Shown piece after piece: positions 9,278 through 19,995 of a DNA stretch of 33,229 nt. The notes under the pieces are model-generated. The model was not told where the DNA came from. It saw nothing but the letters and a program-made list of their open reading frames with translations, and did no database searches. Location: positions 1,801,467 to 1,834,695 of the forward strand of contig NW_003130854.1 in assembly GCF_000003605.2 (NCBI RefSeq), written 5' to 3'. The position numbers and the translations under genes were made by a program. Within the stretch, counting starts at the first letter, position 1. Each line of letters starts with the position of its first letter. This DNA comes from Saccoglossus kowalevskii. Taxonomy: Eukaryota > Hemichordata > Enteropneusta > Harrimaniidae.

Positions 9278-12200
9278 GTAAGTGTAATTTTTTTCTTGAT
9301 TGTAGCGTAGCTGAAGCAAAATTTTAAACATCTGTTATTTTGAAAGGTTCATTATTTGAATTCATGGATAGAAGACAAATTCATTGTCACCAAACCATTT
9401 TTCGGACGATTTTAAACAGAAGTTTAATAGTAATTTAATAGTGTCTCACTCTTGCACTAAGACTTTATAAATTTCGTTTCTTAATTCAAGTATATGTTCA
9501 AAGACGCGTGAACGTCCGTGGTTAACAAAATGCTTTTCACAACCAAACATATATATTGACACTAGAGGGCAACACGCATAATATGTTGAACACGACATGT
9601 GTAATGTGTCATACACTGCTATTCGTTTACTTATTTTTGTTTCATTTTCAGGAAATAACTTCATTAAAATGTAAGTAGACGCTAGCTTTATATAATTCTA
9701 TTTATACTTATAACTTTTATATGCCTGCATTTTATTACTATTCCATCGTTTGTATTATACACAAATGTTCACTGTATTATTGAACAGCAGCACACTAACC
9801 TGATTGTATATAGTAAGTAGTTATTGCAACAACACAAAACTAAACAAAACAAAATATTCATTTCTTTTTACTGAATACAGGGCTTTGAAAAGTAGTAAGT
9901 CCGAAACAAATATTTGCAAAATATTGGACGATTCACGGGATTCTATTTTGAACATTCACCGACGTGAGACAGAGAAGTTGAACAAAGTGATTATCAAGAA
10001 GAACAAAACAATAAAAGAACTTGAATCGAAGTGAGTGTGTCCCTATTTTCAACTTAATATAGTTTTTCTTATTACTTTTTTTAAAAAGCTTGCACGTTTC
10101 CATTATTTCACATTCCAGTTCTCTGTCCCATTATCTTAATCCGTGATTTATTTAAATCAGCATATGCTGTGGACCTATTCTTATTGTTTTAATGGCGTTA
10201 CAGCCGTGTTGGATTGCGTCGTGTTCGAAATCTCAAATGTACTTATACAGGTACATAAGTACAGACATAACACTTGATTTGTAAGCTGGTACGAAATGTT
10301 TTGTTCTCTCAACTGATCTCTCACAGACTTACTCAAGCAAAGAAATCCACAACGCCAAAACTAGAATCGGAAAGAATTAATAAAAACTATGAAGCTGAGT
10401 ATGTATTTCTATTCTGTTCTGTCAAGTTATTAATGAATGATTACAGTGAGCAATTGTATATCAAGTAATGTACTTTGGATTCCTCGTTGGGAACATTCTA
10501 TAATGATTAGGCTTACTTGTATTTCAGATTAAAGAAGTATAAACAGGAAATACAGCACAAAGACGAGGTTATTAACAACTTGCAAGAACAAGTTCAAGGA
10601 TATGAAAGACAGTAAATACCAAATCTATTGCTAATTTGTGAACATTGAAAACTTCTAGTATATTTCATACGAATCAGATTAATAAGACATGTTTAAATAG
10701 TTTATCTATGTTGTCGGGCCCGTATTGTTTCTGATCATCACGCGAGTAACATGCAGTATCAATATTATTCATCCAAAATGTTGTTGACACTTGTATGATT
10801 TGTTTAGAATAATAAAATTGGAGAAGAACGCAGAAAGACAATCGGAAGATTACAAATCAATTCAAAAGTTAAAGGATGAGTGAGTTATTTTCTTGTTCCC
10901 AAAACGTCAACTTTTTCGTATTTGTCCTTCTGATCTCATAGTTTATAGACATTTCAGAATATGCTATTAATATACTATTACTATTTCAGTGATGGTAATT
11001 CTGTTTTAAATGTTGAACTCCAAGGTCATATATAAGTTGTATTCAATCCTATTGAAAATTTAATGATATGTTCATTTGTTTTAATACCCAGAAATACGGC
11101 GCTGTTACAGAAGAAAAATGTCATTATAGAACAGATTCAACGTGAAATCAATGATCATAAATACCAGTAAGTAATCAGTACAGTACATATATAGAGGCAA
11201 ATATCTGCCTCATGTAGTTTAAACGTGTGTACATAAATCTAGAAAGCCCGTATTTTAAACGTTGTGAAATTGATTGTGTTTAACAACGTTTTATCTATTA
11301 TATCAGATTAAATGTATACAAGATGAATGAAACCAAAAATAGAGAAAAGATTCATTCGCAAACTGAGGATATTAAAAGATTGGAGATCAGGTATTTTCAA
11401 TATATAATTTTTAATATATAAAATATAATATATAATTTATAAACACATATCTATAGATGTGGTATGCCTGTAATGAACAGAAGATGTGATACCTTTGAAA
11501 TCACAACTTGCCAATCTTGAATTATTACGTCAATTGCATATATGAATAAAGCAATATCTGTCTGCTTCTAGGTGCTCACAAATGAAAAATGATTTACAGG
11601 AAAATAATAAAACCGTGGAATATTACAAGAAATGGTAGATCTGTTTTAAGTTGACTGATATATTGATACACTATGTTTTCCCCTTTTCGATGTAAATATA
11701 TTTCATTATGAAAAACAGGTTTACAGTGGTATTGTAAAAGAAACAAATTAGGTCATGAGGTCATGTAGTCTGTTATAAGTATGCTTGAACGATATTTATT
11801 CAACATATTGGCTATGACAATTCAGTACGGTAAGTGTTACGCGTTACAGGTGTTAGCGACACTGAATTGGACAGCTATATATTTACATTTCGTTCATAAG
11901 GTGAATGTGGCTATTCGATTTGTTGAATTATTAGGGACGCCGTAAAAAATCGATGTCGGATAAAAAACTTATTTGTTTTAGTTTGGGGTTGTGGTGGGGT
12001 GACCTCAAAAAGTTTCCATCCTACAAAAACGATTTTATTTTTAAATGAAGTAAAAAAAAACTTGGAGTATTTGTAGTTCGTTTTTTTTTCTATCCAATCA
12101 TGGTCAAAAATATAAGAAAATGAAAAAAAAAACATCCAAGATGTGAAAATGGATTGGTCCGAGTGTAAATATGTGCGTCAAATGAGGTCAATTACAGGAC

Positions 12201-15200
12201 ATGAACCTAGAACCAACTGGTTTGCCATACTACTGTCCGATTATCAATTTGTATTGAATGTAGTCTGACGCCATGATCAATATTTATCAATTAAGTTTCA
12301 GTGGGGTGGGGAGGGTTTGGGAAAAAAAACTAAAGGAATTAAGTTTGTTATCCTACATTGAACTTTTGATGTTGTCCCTTAATAAGTTGAATGTCAATCA
12401 GTATACGCGTCAAAAATAGGATATTGTAGACAATAGAGAAGACAGTAGTTTTATATTATAATGAACTGACCGATCAGATGGTTTTACCATATTACATGTG
12501 TTGCTATTACTCGAAATACACATAATATCTGTTGTCTATTTCGATCAGTTTGCAGGAAGATAAAATAATGGTTAAGGATCACCAAGATGAAGTCGATGCG
12601 AGAAATCAAATAATAAATTTAATAAAATCATTAAATCATTGTATTATATCATATCATTATTTTTTGGGTATTACAACATTTATTCTATTCATTAAATTGT
12701 TTTTTATTTGTGTATTTGTTCTGTTTTTTTCATATAGTGTTGACGAGTATCAAACAGACATTGTGAGATACAAAGATGAAATGGCTAAGAAAGACACAGT
12801 GATTCGGGACACGCAATTCGGGTATGTTTGGATTGGCAGAAAGTTATAGTTACAGTAATATCGTATTTTATGTGCCACAATAAGAATTAGATAATGAATA
12901 TGCATGGTTTCAACAAAAAACAAATCACGTCTGTGAATTACCCCAGAGCATATATTTACCAAGTTTCATTGAAATGTGATAATTATGCATCATACGTAAT
13001 AACAAATGTAATTACTATAATAGAGTTTTAATTAACATTATCCCCACGCACTTATTAAAGTACAATATTTTCAAATATATGTACATATATGTGCTAATTT
13101 ATATTGGAATGGGTTGATTAGCTCTTGAGATATCGATGGAAAAAACAAAAATTTTGTTATTATGCAAATTAGATATTTTTCCGAAATTGTAATGTCAATT
13201 GCGGGTGTCATTTTGGGAAAAAATACACATCCAATGTGGTGTATTGATAATGGATTATACACCCGACACAAATAATATATGTACATTATACTCTACTTGG
13301 CTATATTTCAATAAACCAGAGTACGTATTCAGAAGCCTCGAGTAACGTTAATTTATACCGCCCAGTAATACTATCGTATTTGGTTCCACATAATTGTATA
13401 CAGTAATATAAGAAATGTTGTACAAGTTCATCAAAACGATTGAACACTATCAATTGATTCGTCACCGTGGATTTAAACTGGGAAAGATATACACAATTGA
13501 TTTGCTCTCAATTTTTGGAAAAATCTCGGGCATATGAAACACAAATCTGAAATATGAAAACCGAGTAATCGTAGACTCTAAAAAAATGTAAAATTATATA
13601 ATAGTTATGCCCAAATATCTGTAAGTGGGACAACAAATAGCCTACAGTATTCCTTAAAGAACCAAATAAATTCAAATGTTATTTAAATATATAACATATT
13701 GATGGTTCCCTCATTTTTTTTATTATTTGCTAGAATATCAGAGAATGAAAAGACTATACAAATTGCAAATGACGAAATAAAAAAACTCAACTTGAATATT
13801 GAAGAGCACAAGAAAAGGTTCGTATAAATGTATAGATATAATAAATCACTGATTTTGTTCTATGCATGGTGTAAACGACAGAAATTTAAATAGGATATAT
13901 TTATTATACTTCAATTAATTAGAATTTATTCTGTTTTTCATATAGTGTTGATGAATATAAATCAGACATTGTGAGATACAAAGATGAAATGGCTAAGAAA
14001 GACACAATGATTCAGAACACTCAACTCAGGTATGTTTGGATTTTCAGAAATGTATAGTTACAGTAATTTGGATTGAATATTTAGTTTACTTGCATTCATT
14101 ATTTGTATCTTGTAACTTGTAGTCTGCAGCCTGATTTATGTTATGTGGCACAAGTTCAATTAAAATCTGATTTTAGATTTCAAAATATGAATTAGATAAT
14201 GAATATGCATGGCGTCAACACAAAACTAATCACGTCTTTGAATTACCCCAGAACATATATTTACCAAGTTTTAATTAAAAACTCATCAGGCCATTAGCAT
14301 TGTCCCTACGCACTTATAGAAATACAATATTTTTTTTCAAATATATGTACATATATGTGCTGATTTCCATTGGAATGTGGTGATTAGTTCTTGAGATATC
14401 GATGGGAAACAGCAATTTAAATATTTTGCAAATAAGATATTCTTCCGAAATTGTAATTTCAATTGGGGTATCATTTTGGGAAAAAATACAAATCCACTAT
14501 GGTGTATTGATAATGGCTTATACACCTGACTCAAATAATATATTATACTCCACTTGGATGATGGTGTCTAATATTGAAATAATATTTCAATAAACAAGAG
14601 TACGTGATAATTAGCTTCGAGTAACGTTAAGTTTTACCGCCCAGTAATATTATCGTATTTCCTTACTATTTGGTTACACATAACTCTTTACGGTAACATA
14701 TAAAATGTTACACAAGTTTATCAAAACAATTTAACACTATCAATTGATTCGTCATCATGTATTTGAACTAAAAAGATATACACAATTGATTTGCTTTTAC
14801 TTCTGAAAAGATTCCGGGCATATGAAACACAAATCAGAAATATGAAAACCGAGTGATCGTAGAGTCTAAAAAAAACGTAAAATGATATAATAGTTACGCC
14901 TGTAAGTGGGACAACAAAGAGCCTACAGTATTCATTAGAGAACCAAATAAATTCAAATGTTATTTAAATATATAAAATATTGATGGTTTCCTCAAATGTG
15001 TTTAAATATCTGCTAGAATATCAGAGAATGAAGAGACTATACAAAATGCAAATGACGAAATAACAAAACTCAACTTGAATATTGAACAGCACAAGAAAAG
15101 GTTCGTACAAATTTATAGATATATTAAATCAATGATTTTGTTCTATGCATGGTGTAAACGACAGAAATTTAAATAGGATATATTTATTATACTTCAATTA

Positions 15201-18200
15201 ATTAGAATTTATTCTGTTTTTCATATAGTGTTGATGAATATAAATCAGACATTGTGAGATACAAAGATGAAATGGCTAAGAAAGACACAATGATTCGGGA
15301 CACCCAACTAAGGTATGTTTGGATTTTCAGAAATGTATAGTTACAGTAATTTGGATTGAATACTTAGTTAACTTGCATTCATTATTTGTATCTTGTAACT
15401 TGTAGTCTGCAGCCTTATTTATGTTACGTGGCACAAGTTCAATTAAAATCTGATTTTAGATTTCAAAATACGAATTAGATAATGAATATGCATGGTGTCA
15501 ACACAAAATTAATCACGTCTTTGAATTACTCCAGAACATATATTTACCAAGTTTTAATTAAAAAATCATCAGGCCCTTAGCATTGTTCCTATGCACTTAT
15601 TGAAATACAATTTTTTTTCAAATATATGTACATATATGTGCTGATTTCCATTGGAATGTGGTGATTAGTTCTTGAGATATCGATGGGAAACAGCAATTTA
15701 AATATTTTGCAAATAAGATATTCTTCCGAAATTGTAATTTCAATTGGGGTATCATTTTGGGAAAAATACAAATTCACTATGGTGTATTGATAATGGCTTA
15801 TACACCCGACTCAAATAATATATTGTACTCCACTTGGATGATGGTGTCTAATTTTGAAACAATATTCAATAAACAAGAGTACGTGATAAATAGCTTCGAG
15901 TAACGTTAATTTATACCGCCCAGTAATATTATCGTATTTCCTTACTATTTGGTTACACATAACTCTATACGGTAACATATAAAATCTTGTACAAGTTTAT
16001 CAAAACAATTGAACACTATCAATTGATTCGTCATCGTGTATTTGAACTGGGAAAGATATGCATAATTGATTTGCTCTCATTTTTAACAGATCCCGGGCAT
16101 ATGAAATACAAATAAGAAATATGAAAATTGGGTGATAGTAGACTCTAAACAAACGCAAAATGATATAATAGTTATGCCTATATATCTGTAAGTGGGACAA
16201 CAAATAGCCTACAGTATTCCTCAAAGAACCAAATAAATCCAAATGTTCTTTAAATATATGAAATATTGATGGTTTCCTCAAATTTGTTTAAATATCTGCT
16301 AGAATATCAGAGAATGAAAAGACTATACAAATTGCAAATGACGAAATAACAAAACTCAACTTGAATATTGAAGAGCACAAGAAAAGGTTCGTATAAATGT
16401 ATAGATATGATAAATCACTGATTTTGTTCTATGCATGGTGTAAACGACAGAAATTTAAATAGGATATATTTATTATACTTCAATTAATTAGAATTTATTC
16501 TGTTTTTCATATAGTGTTGATGAATATAAATCAGACATTGTGAGATACAAAGATGAAATGGCTAAGAAAGACTCAATGATTCGGGACACCCAACTAAGGT
16601 ATGTTTGGATTAGGGGAAAGTTATAGTTACAGTAATTTGGATTGAATATTTAGTCCACTTGCATTCATTATTTGTATCATAACTTGTACTATGCCGTCTG
16701 ATTTATGTTATGTGCCACAAGCTCAATTCAATTAATTACTTTTATAAAGTTTTAATAGAAACTCACAAGGTTGTTAGCATTTTCCCCATGCACTAATTGA
16801 AATACAATATTTTTGTTTTCAAATATATGTACATGTATCGATGGAAAAGAAAAAAAATAAACTATTATGCAAATAAGATATTCTTCCAAAATTGTAATTT
16901 AAATTTTGGGTATAATTTGGGGAAAAATAGAAATCCACTATGGTGTATTGATAATGTCTTATACACCCGACACAGATAATATATATATATTATACTCTAC
17001 TTGGCTGATGGTGTATAATTTTGGAACTCTATTTCAAGACTGACTGAAGCTGCAAAGAAGAATCTTGCTGTAGGCCACCAAAGGATTGAGAATACTGAAT
17101 TCACAGTTCGGCCTTCGACTTTGACTGATAATTACATCAGATTCATAGATGGTGAACGTATGGATGCAGTGGAACGTTTGCAGAAAATGACAACAATAAA
17201 TGAATTAACGTGTGAACGTATAGCTTGCAAAGTAATGCAAGTGAGTTTTCAATATTTAATGCCGCGTTCCCATTGAAACACAAATCGTTATCCGACTGTA
17301 GCTGTGCATTCATATTCCTCGCCTGCGTATGTGTATACGTATTTTTAATAATTTTGGAGTTGTAAATGTATGAGCAGCGAAAAACGCCATTATTTGATCT
17401 TTGGTAGCCTATAAATATGCTCTGAATGCAACTACTCAATATTTTATTTCTTCGTGAAATGCAACAACAGTAGTTAAAACATAATTAGTTAAGTAGTATA
17501 CAACTGAAATGTTTATCTCATAAAGAATGGTTATTTGAAGTAAATATTTCTACTAGAATATTGTTTTATCGCCACACATAATATTGGCTACGAAATGTTA
17601 TTTCTCGCAATATTCGTATTGGTAAATCATCTGTATTACGTTAACAACTTATATATATTTCCATGTTTTTAGCTTGCTTACATCATATCAAACAGTATGT
17701 GTACCGAATTCAAAAAGAATGCAAAAGCTATACTTTCCCAACCAGTTAAATGTGCTGCAATCATGACAGATATACAAGGTAATGACGACACAGTAAGCTA
17801 TGATGTGATGTTAAATACCGTATTGAAACGTACATCCCATAACTGCGATATATCACCGATTATAAAGGTACGATATTAAAGCACAATTCTGTCAAAGACT
17901 TCGACTAGATGTGTGTACACTGTCTGGGCGTTATTTTTATGAGTGATGTGATGTATCATGCTGCCATGTTCTCACAAGCTAGATGTGTTTCGTGTCTTGT
18001 CTGTATTGTTATTTGTGTACGTTACTTTACTATTAAAATAGTACATCGCTTATAAATCGTTAAACATGCCATTCTACTCATGTGTACTAATACATAAGTA
18101 TATTTTTCAGGGTATTATACGTGACATGGAAAAACGTTTTAAAGGCGGAAACTTAGCCGATTGGGAAGTCGTGGAAGAGGCACTCAGTGAGTTCATAGAC

Positions 18201-18443
18201 TCGTGCGCCCGACTTGCCTGGGGTTTGGTTGTTCAAACACCGCCACTTACTTTGGAATTTAACGATAAACCTGTATATAACCCAAACCAACATCAGCTAT
18301 CTGGCATCAAGAGTGAATCCATTAAACCCGATACAGTCCTCGTATACATATGGCCAGTACTCAGAGAACAGGACAACGGTAGAGTTGTGTGTAAGGGTAT
18401 TTTGACAAAGGTGTGTGACCTTATTGTAATGATCATTGTGTAG
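9107..18443 (+). CDS. SPATA18-like: Coiled-coil protein with MIEAP/SPATA18-like C-terminal domain (unit 1)
   Basis: Multi-exon gene assembled from splice sites and frame: 9107?-9277, 9652-9670, 9881-10030, 10327-10398, 10528-10611, 10808-10879, 11092-11166, 11307-11390, 11572-11634, 12549-12632 (or through to 12821), 12738-12821, 13734-13817, 13946-14029, 15017-15100, 15229-15312, 16303-16386, 16515-16598, 17039-17240, 17673-17867, then 18111-18443 or 18111-18410 plus 18621-18710. The first in-frame ATG is split between exons 2 and 3. About 667-702 residues from it if the last exon reads through to 18443: a long Lys/Glu-rich coiled coil, then roughly 240 residues resembling the MIEAP C-terminus. 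In vertebrates that protein takes part in mitochondrial quality control; the canonical MIEAP N-terminus is not seen here. One frame lesion near 12625-12640 (see findings) leaves its integrity uncertain. Confidence 0.75.
9652..9670 (+). CDS. SPATA18-like: 19-nt microexon ending in AT of a split start codon
   Basis: TTTTCAG acceptor, 19 bases, then GTAAGT. It ends AAAAT and the next exon begins with G, giving ATG across the junction. The unit 2 counterpart is 26 nt (27947-27972) and also ends in AT before a following G. Conservation of the split ATG with changed exon length supports it as the initiator. Confidence 0.6.
9881..10030 (+). CDS. SPATA18-like: First coding exon of the coiled-coil rod
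   Basis: 150 nt between TACAG and GTGAGT. It completes the ATG and encodes MALKSSKSETNICK followed by a helical stretch with NIHRRETEKLNK and ending KTIKELES. The unit 2 exon 29106-29249 aligns, sharing DSI, IHRRE, KLN and IKELE. It ends in phase 2, setting the phase for the exons that follow. Confidence 0.8.
10327..11634 (+). CDS. SPATA18-like: Six rod exons, all phase 2
   Basis: Exons 10327-10398 (72 nt), 10528-10611 (84), 10808-10879 (72), 11092-11166 (75), 11307-11390 (84) and 11572-11634 (63). Each has AG/GT borders, a length divisible by three and phase-2 ends. Products are Lys/Glu/Gln-rich helices, for example LKKYKQEIQHKDEVINNLQ. Exons 10528 and 11307 both open with ATTAAA and are both 84 nt, and 10808 and 11092 resemble each other at their starts, suggesting older exon duplications. 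Confidence 0.8.
12549..12821 (+). CDS. SPATA18-like: Exon pair fused in frame across an intron with a damaged donor
   Basis: The first 84 nt (12549-12632) fit the 28-residue module with heptad a-positions L, V, V and I. An exact 8-bp duplication AAATCATT/AAATCATT then precedes GTATTATATC, displacing the donor so that splicing to 12738 shifts the frame into a TGA. If 12641-12737 is retained, the whole 273 nt stays open and adds a hydrophobic segment (SYHYFLGITTFILFIKLFF and onward). The second part, 12738-12821, is the first Q-type module. Confidence 0.55.
12738..17038 (+). repeat. Tandem array of about 1.28-kb units, each carrying a Q+P exon pair
   Basis: Q exons at 12738, 13946, 15229 and 16515; P exons at 13734, 15017 and 16303; all 84 nt. 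Spacing between Q exons is 1208, 1283 and 1286 bp. The P-to-Q introns are all 128 bp (13818-13945, 15101-15228, 16387-16514) and nearly identical. The long Q-to-P introns are also nearly identical between the second and third units, more diverged in the first, and only a shortened relic follows the last Q exon. This is recent unequal duplication of an exon pair with its introns. Confidence 0.92.
13734..16598 (+). CDS. SPATA18-like: Repeated 28-residue coiled-coil modules (P1-Q1-P2-Q2-P3-Q3)
   Basis: P modules read RISENEKTIQIANDEI...KLNLNIEEHKK and Q modules read SVDEYKSDIVRYKDEM...KKDTMI with small differences between copies. Each is 28 residues, four heptads. Over a Q+P pair the a-positions are V, I, M, I, I, I, I, I and the d-positions Y, Y, K, T, N, A, L, H, and the register passes every exon junction without a skip. 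A long two-stranded rod or filament-like segment is the natural reading; partner and location are not visible. Confidence 0.85.
17039..17240 (+). CDS. SPATA18-like: Linker and start of the MIEAP-like C-terminal region
   Basis: 202 nt from TTTCAAG to GTGAGT. It enters in phase 2 and leaves in phase 0, ending the run of phase-2 modules. It encodes LTEAAKKNLAVGHQR, a segment with PSTLTDNYIRFIDGERMDAV, and CERIACKVMQ at the end. The N-terminal part continues the helix; the rest is globular in composition. Confidence 0.75.
17673..17867 (+). CDS. SPATA18-like: MIEAP-like domain, middle exon
   Basis: 195 nt, phase 0 at both ends, acceptor TTTTTAG and donor GTACGA. It encodes LAYIISNSMCTEFKKNAKAI and a C-terminal stretch ending CDISPIIK. 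Its position and helical character match the segment of MIEAP just before the conserved C-terminal block. By itself it would not identify the family. Confidence 0.7.
18111..18443 (+). CDS. SPATA18-like: MIEAP-like domain, conserved C-terminal exon
   Basis: Encodes EFIDSCARLAWGLVVQTPPL, then YNPNQH, then VLVYIWPVLRE and RVVCKGILTK. These correspond to the vertebrate MIEAP order FIxxxCxxA-PPL-F(N/D)-(V/L)xYxWPAL-xKGxA, recalled from the family rather than searched. The frame can read on to TAG at 18441-18443, adding nine hydrophobic residues. Alternatively it splices at AAG/GTGTGT (18410) to 18621-18710, adding LLDQALNNLVNF and a tail. Which end is used is undecided. Confidence 0.78.
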   Translation, partial: GIIRDMEKRFKGGNLADWEVVEEALSEFIDSCARLAWGLVVQTPPLTLEFNDKPVYNPNQHQLSGIKSESIKPDTVLVYIWPVLREQDNGRVVCKGILTKVCDLIVMIIV

Positions 18444-18620
18444 AAATTGATTATGATAGTTAATTATCGTAACATTTTGGAACGCATTATTAATTATACC
18501 TATTGTGTTAATTGGGTACTGTCGTGTTTTTGTAATTTCGGATGTCATTATGCTATTTTACTTCACATTGTAGTACCCTTATGTATAATTTAATAATGTA
18601 TGACATCATATATTCAACAG

Positions 18621-18710
18621 TTGCTAGATCAAGCATTAAACAATCTGGTCAATTTTACAAAAATCGCAAATAATCTAATACAATTTTGGGATGTGATCTT
18701 TGATTATTAA
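18621..18710 (+). CDS. SPATA18-like: Possible alternative last exon
   Basis: Preceded by TATTCAACAG, in phase 0 with the donor at 18410, and open for 29 codons to TAA (18708-18710). The product is LLDQALNNLVNFTKIANNLI followed by FWDVIFDY. A polyadenylation hexamer follows at 18984. Supported only by frame and splice sites. Confidence 0.4.
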   Translation: MLDQALNNLVNFTKIANNLIQFWDVIFDY

Positions 18711-18983
18711 GTGCTAGTAGGTTTTATCTTTTTTAGAACGGAGAAATTGGGAAAATAAAGAAAACATAGTGTCGGTGTCTTCAAACTGCGTACTAGCATA
18801 AATTGGATACAAGAATTATTTGGAATCATGATCGAACTATTGAGCTCCGAAGTCTGTAAATCGACAGTACTGTACTTATTGCAGCGATGTGTGAATTTCT
18901 GATTGGATAACAACAAATACTTGTATGACGTAATGACAATAAGCGAATCTAAATACTACACAATGTCTTACAAAGCGAAATCA

Positions 18984-18989
18984 AATAAA
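18984..18989 (+). terminator. Candidate polyadenylation signal AATAAA
   Basis: AATAAA lies about 275 bases after the possible stop at 18710 and 540 after the stop at 18443, at a plausible distance for the 3' end of the MIEAP-like gene. Confidence 0.35.
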
Positions 18990-19235
18990 AGTTTCAAACC
19001 AATATACATATGATACTACTATGGCATTGCTCATAATTACATTTTGTTTACTTTTTGAAATGAATTCTCTACAACTGAATTATCATAAATTATACTCTAG
19101 GTGTGCCCTGGCGATACTCTTAACATACTTAGTAATTTTAAGTTAAAGAATCTCTGCAATTTGTGTAGAAATAACATGCCAAACCACAGATATTTATACA
19201 GAATTTATATAAAGATATTTACAGATAAATGATTG
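18990..19235. other. Intergenic sequence, nothing recognised
   Basis: AT-rich sequence between the MIEAP-like gene and the first microsatellite. No open frame, splice pattern or repeat was recognised. Confidence 0.6.
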
Positions 19236-19330
19236 ACACTACACTACACTACACTACACTACACTACACTACACTACACTATACTACACTACACTACACT
19301 ACACTACACTACACTACACTACACTACACT
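19236..19330. repeat. (ACACT)n microsatellite
   Basis: Nineteen pentamers with one variant (ATACT at 19281). Confidence 0.97.
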
Positions 19331-19705
19331 GAAGTATGAAACCTGAATACAAATCAGAAAAATTACATTAAAGCCATCTTTACAACAGTTTTATTGCATT
19401 TAATCACACACATATTATATGCAAAACAAACTTTTGAATGTTAAGTATTATGTTAAAATGTGAAATTTGTACATGTTGTACTACATAATGCTATTAAAGT
19501 GGAATACATATTCGTAACTTTGAATTGTTTATTTTGAAAAACAAACAGACGTGCATTATCAGGGTTCTATGTTGTTCATTGTTTGTGCCAAGTTTGAACG
19601 AAACAACTATACATGTCCAAAATCCGGTTCAGGAATGTCAGATTCTATTAAAATAGCCGCTATTCAGCCACCTTGAATTAAATTATTAAATGAATATATG
19701 TGCGA
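19331..19705. other. Intergenic sequence, nothing recognised
   Basis: Unique AT-rich sequence between two microsatellites; no feature supported. Confidence 0.6.
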
Positions 19706-19710
19706 TATAG

Positions 19711-19804
19711 AATAGAATAGAATAGAATAGAATAGAATAGAATAGAATACAATAGAATAGAATAGAATAGAATTAGAATTAGAATTAGAATAGAATAGAA
19801 TAGA
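19711..19804. repeat. (AATAG)n microsatellite with AATTAG variants
   Basis: Mostly AATAG pentamers, with a run of AATTAG hexamers near 19771-19788 and one AATAC at 19746-19750. It lies within 200 bp of the junction between the two duplication units. Confidence 0.96.
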
Positions 19805-19995
19805 TGATTTTATTATTGAATAAAAGTGTTCCTTTCACGTTTAAACATTACACAGGAGAGTAATACATATTTGTCGAATTTCTAAAAATTACGGGCATCG
19901 GTTTGTTGTTTCTTGCAATATTCCGACTACAAATAATTTCTATGAAAACAAAATCCTTCCGATCCCTGTCTAACACGAACAAAACCTATCAGTAT

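Larger units (their letters stand above)
484..19995. repeat. Tandem segmental duplication, unit 1
   Basis: Sequence from about 484 onward (starting near GCACACTCGAGTTG) reappears at about 19998 in the same orientation and gene order: 3' flank, HSPA12-like gene on minus, shared promoter, coiled-coil gene on plus. Paralogous exon boundaries were traced to 10879 in this unit, against 31850 in unit 2. Identity is high in coding exons and moderate in introns, which are interrupted by independent insertions. Boundaries are approximate, placed by eye where alignment fades. Confidence 0.85.

Noticed and set aside
11911-12135. Minus-strand open frame of 74 codons inside the intron 11635-12548
   Set aside because: Phe/Lys-rich product of A/T runs; no splice context and no family likeness.
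19236-19804. CRISPR-like regular repeats
   Set aside because: Perfect short-period microsatellites without unique spacers in a eukaryotic setting.
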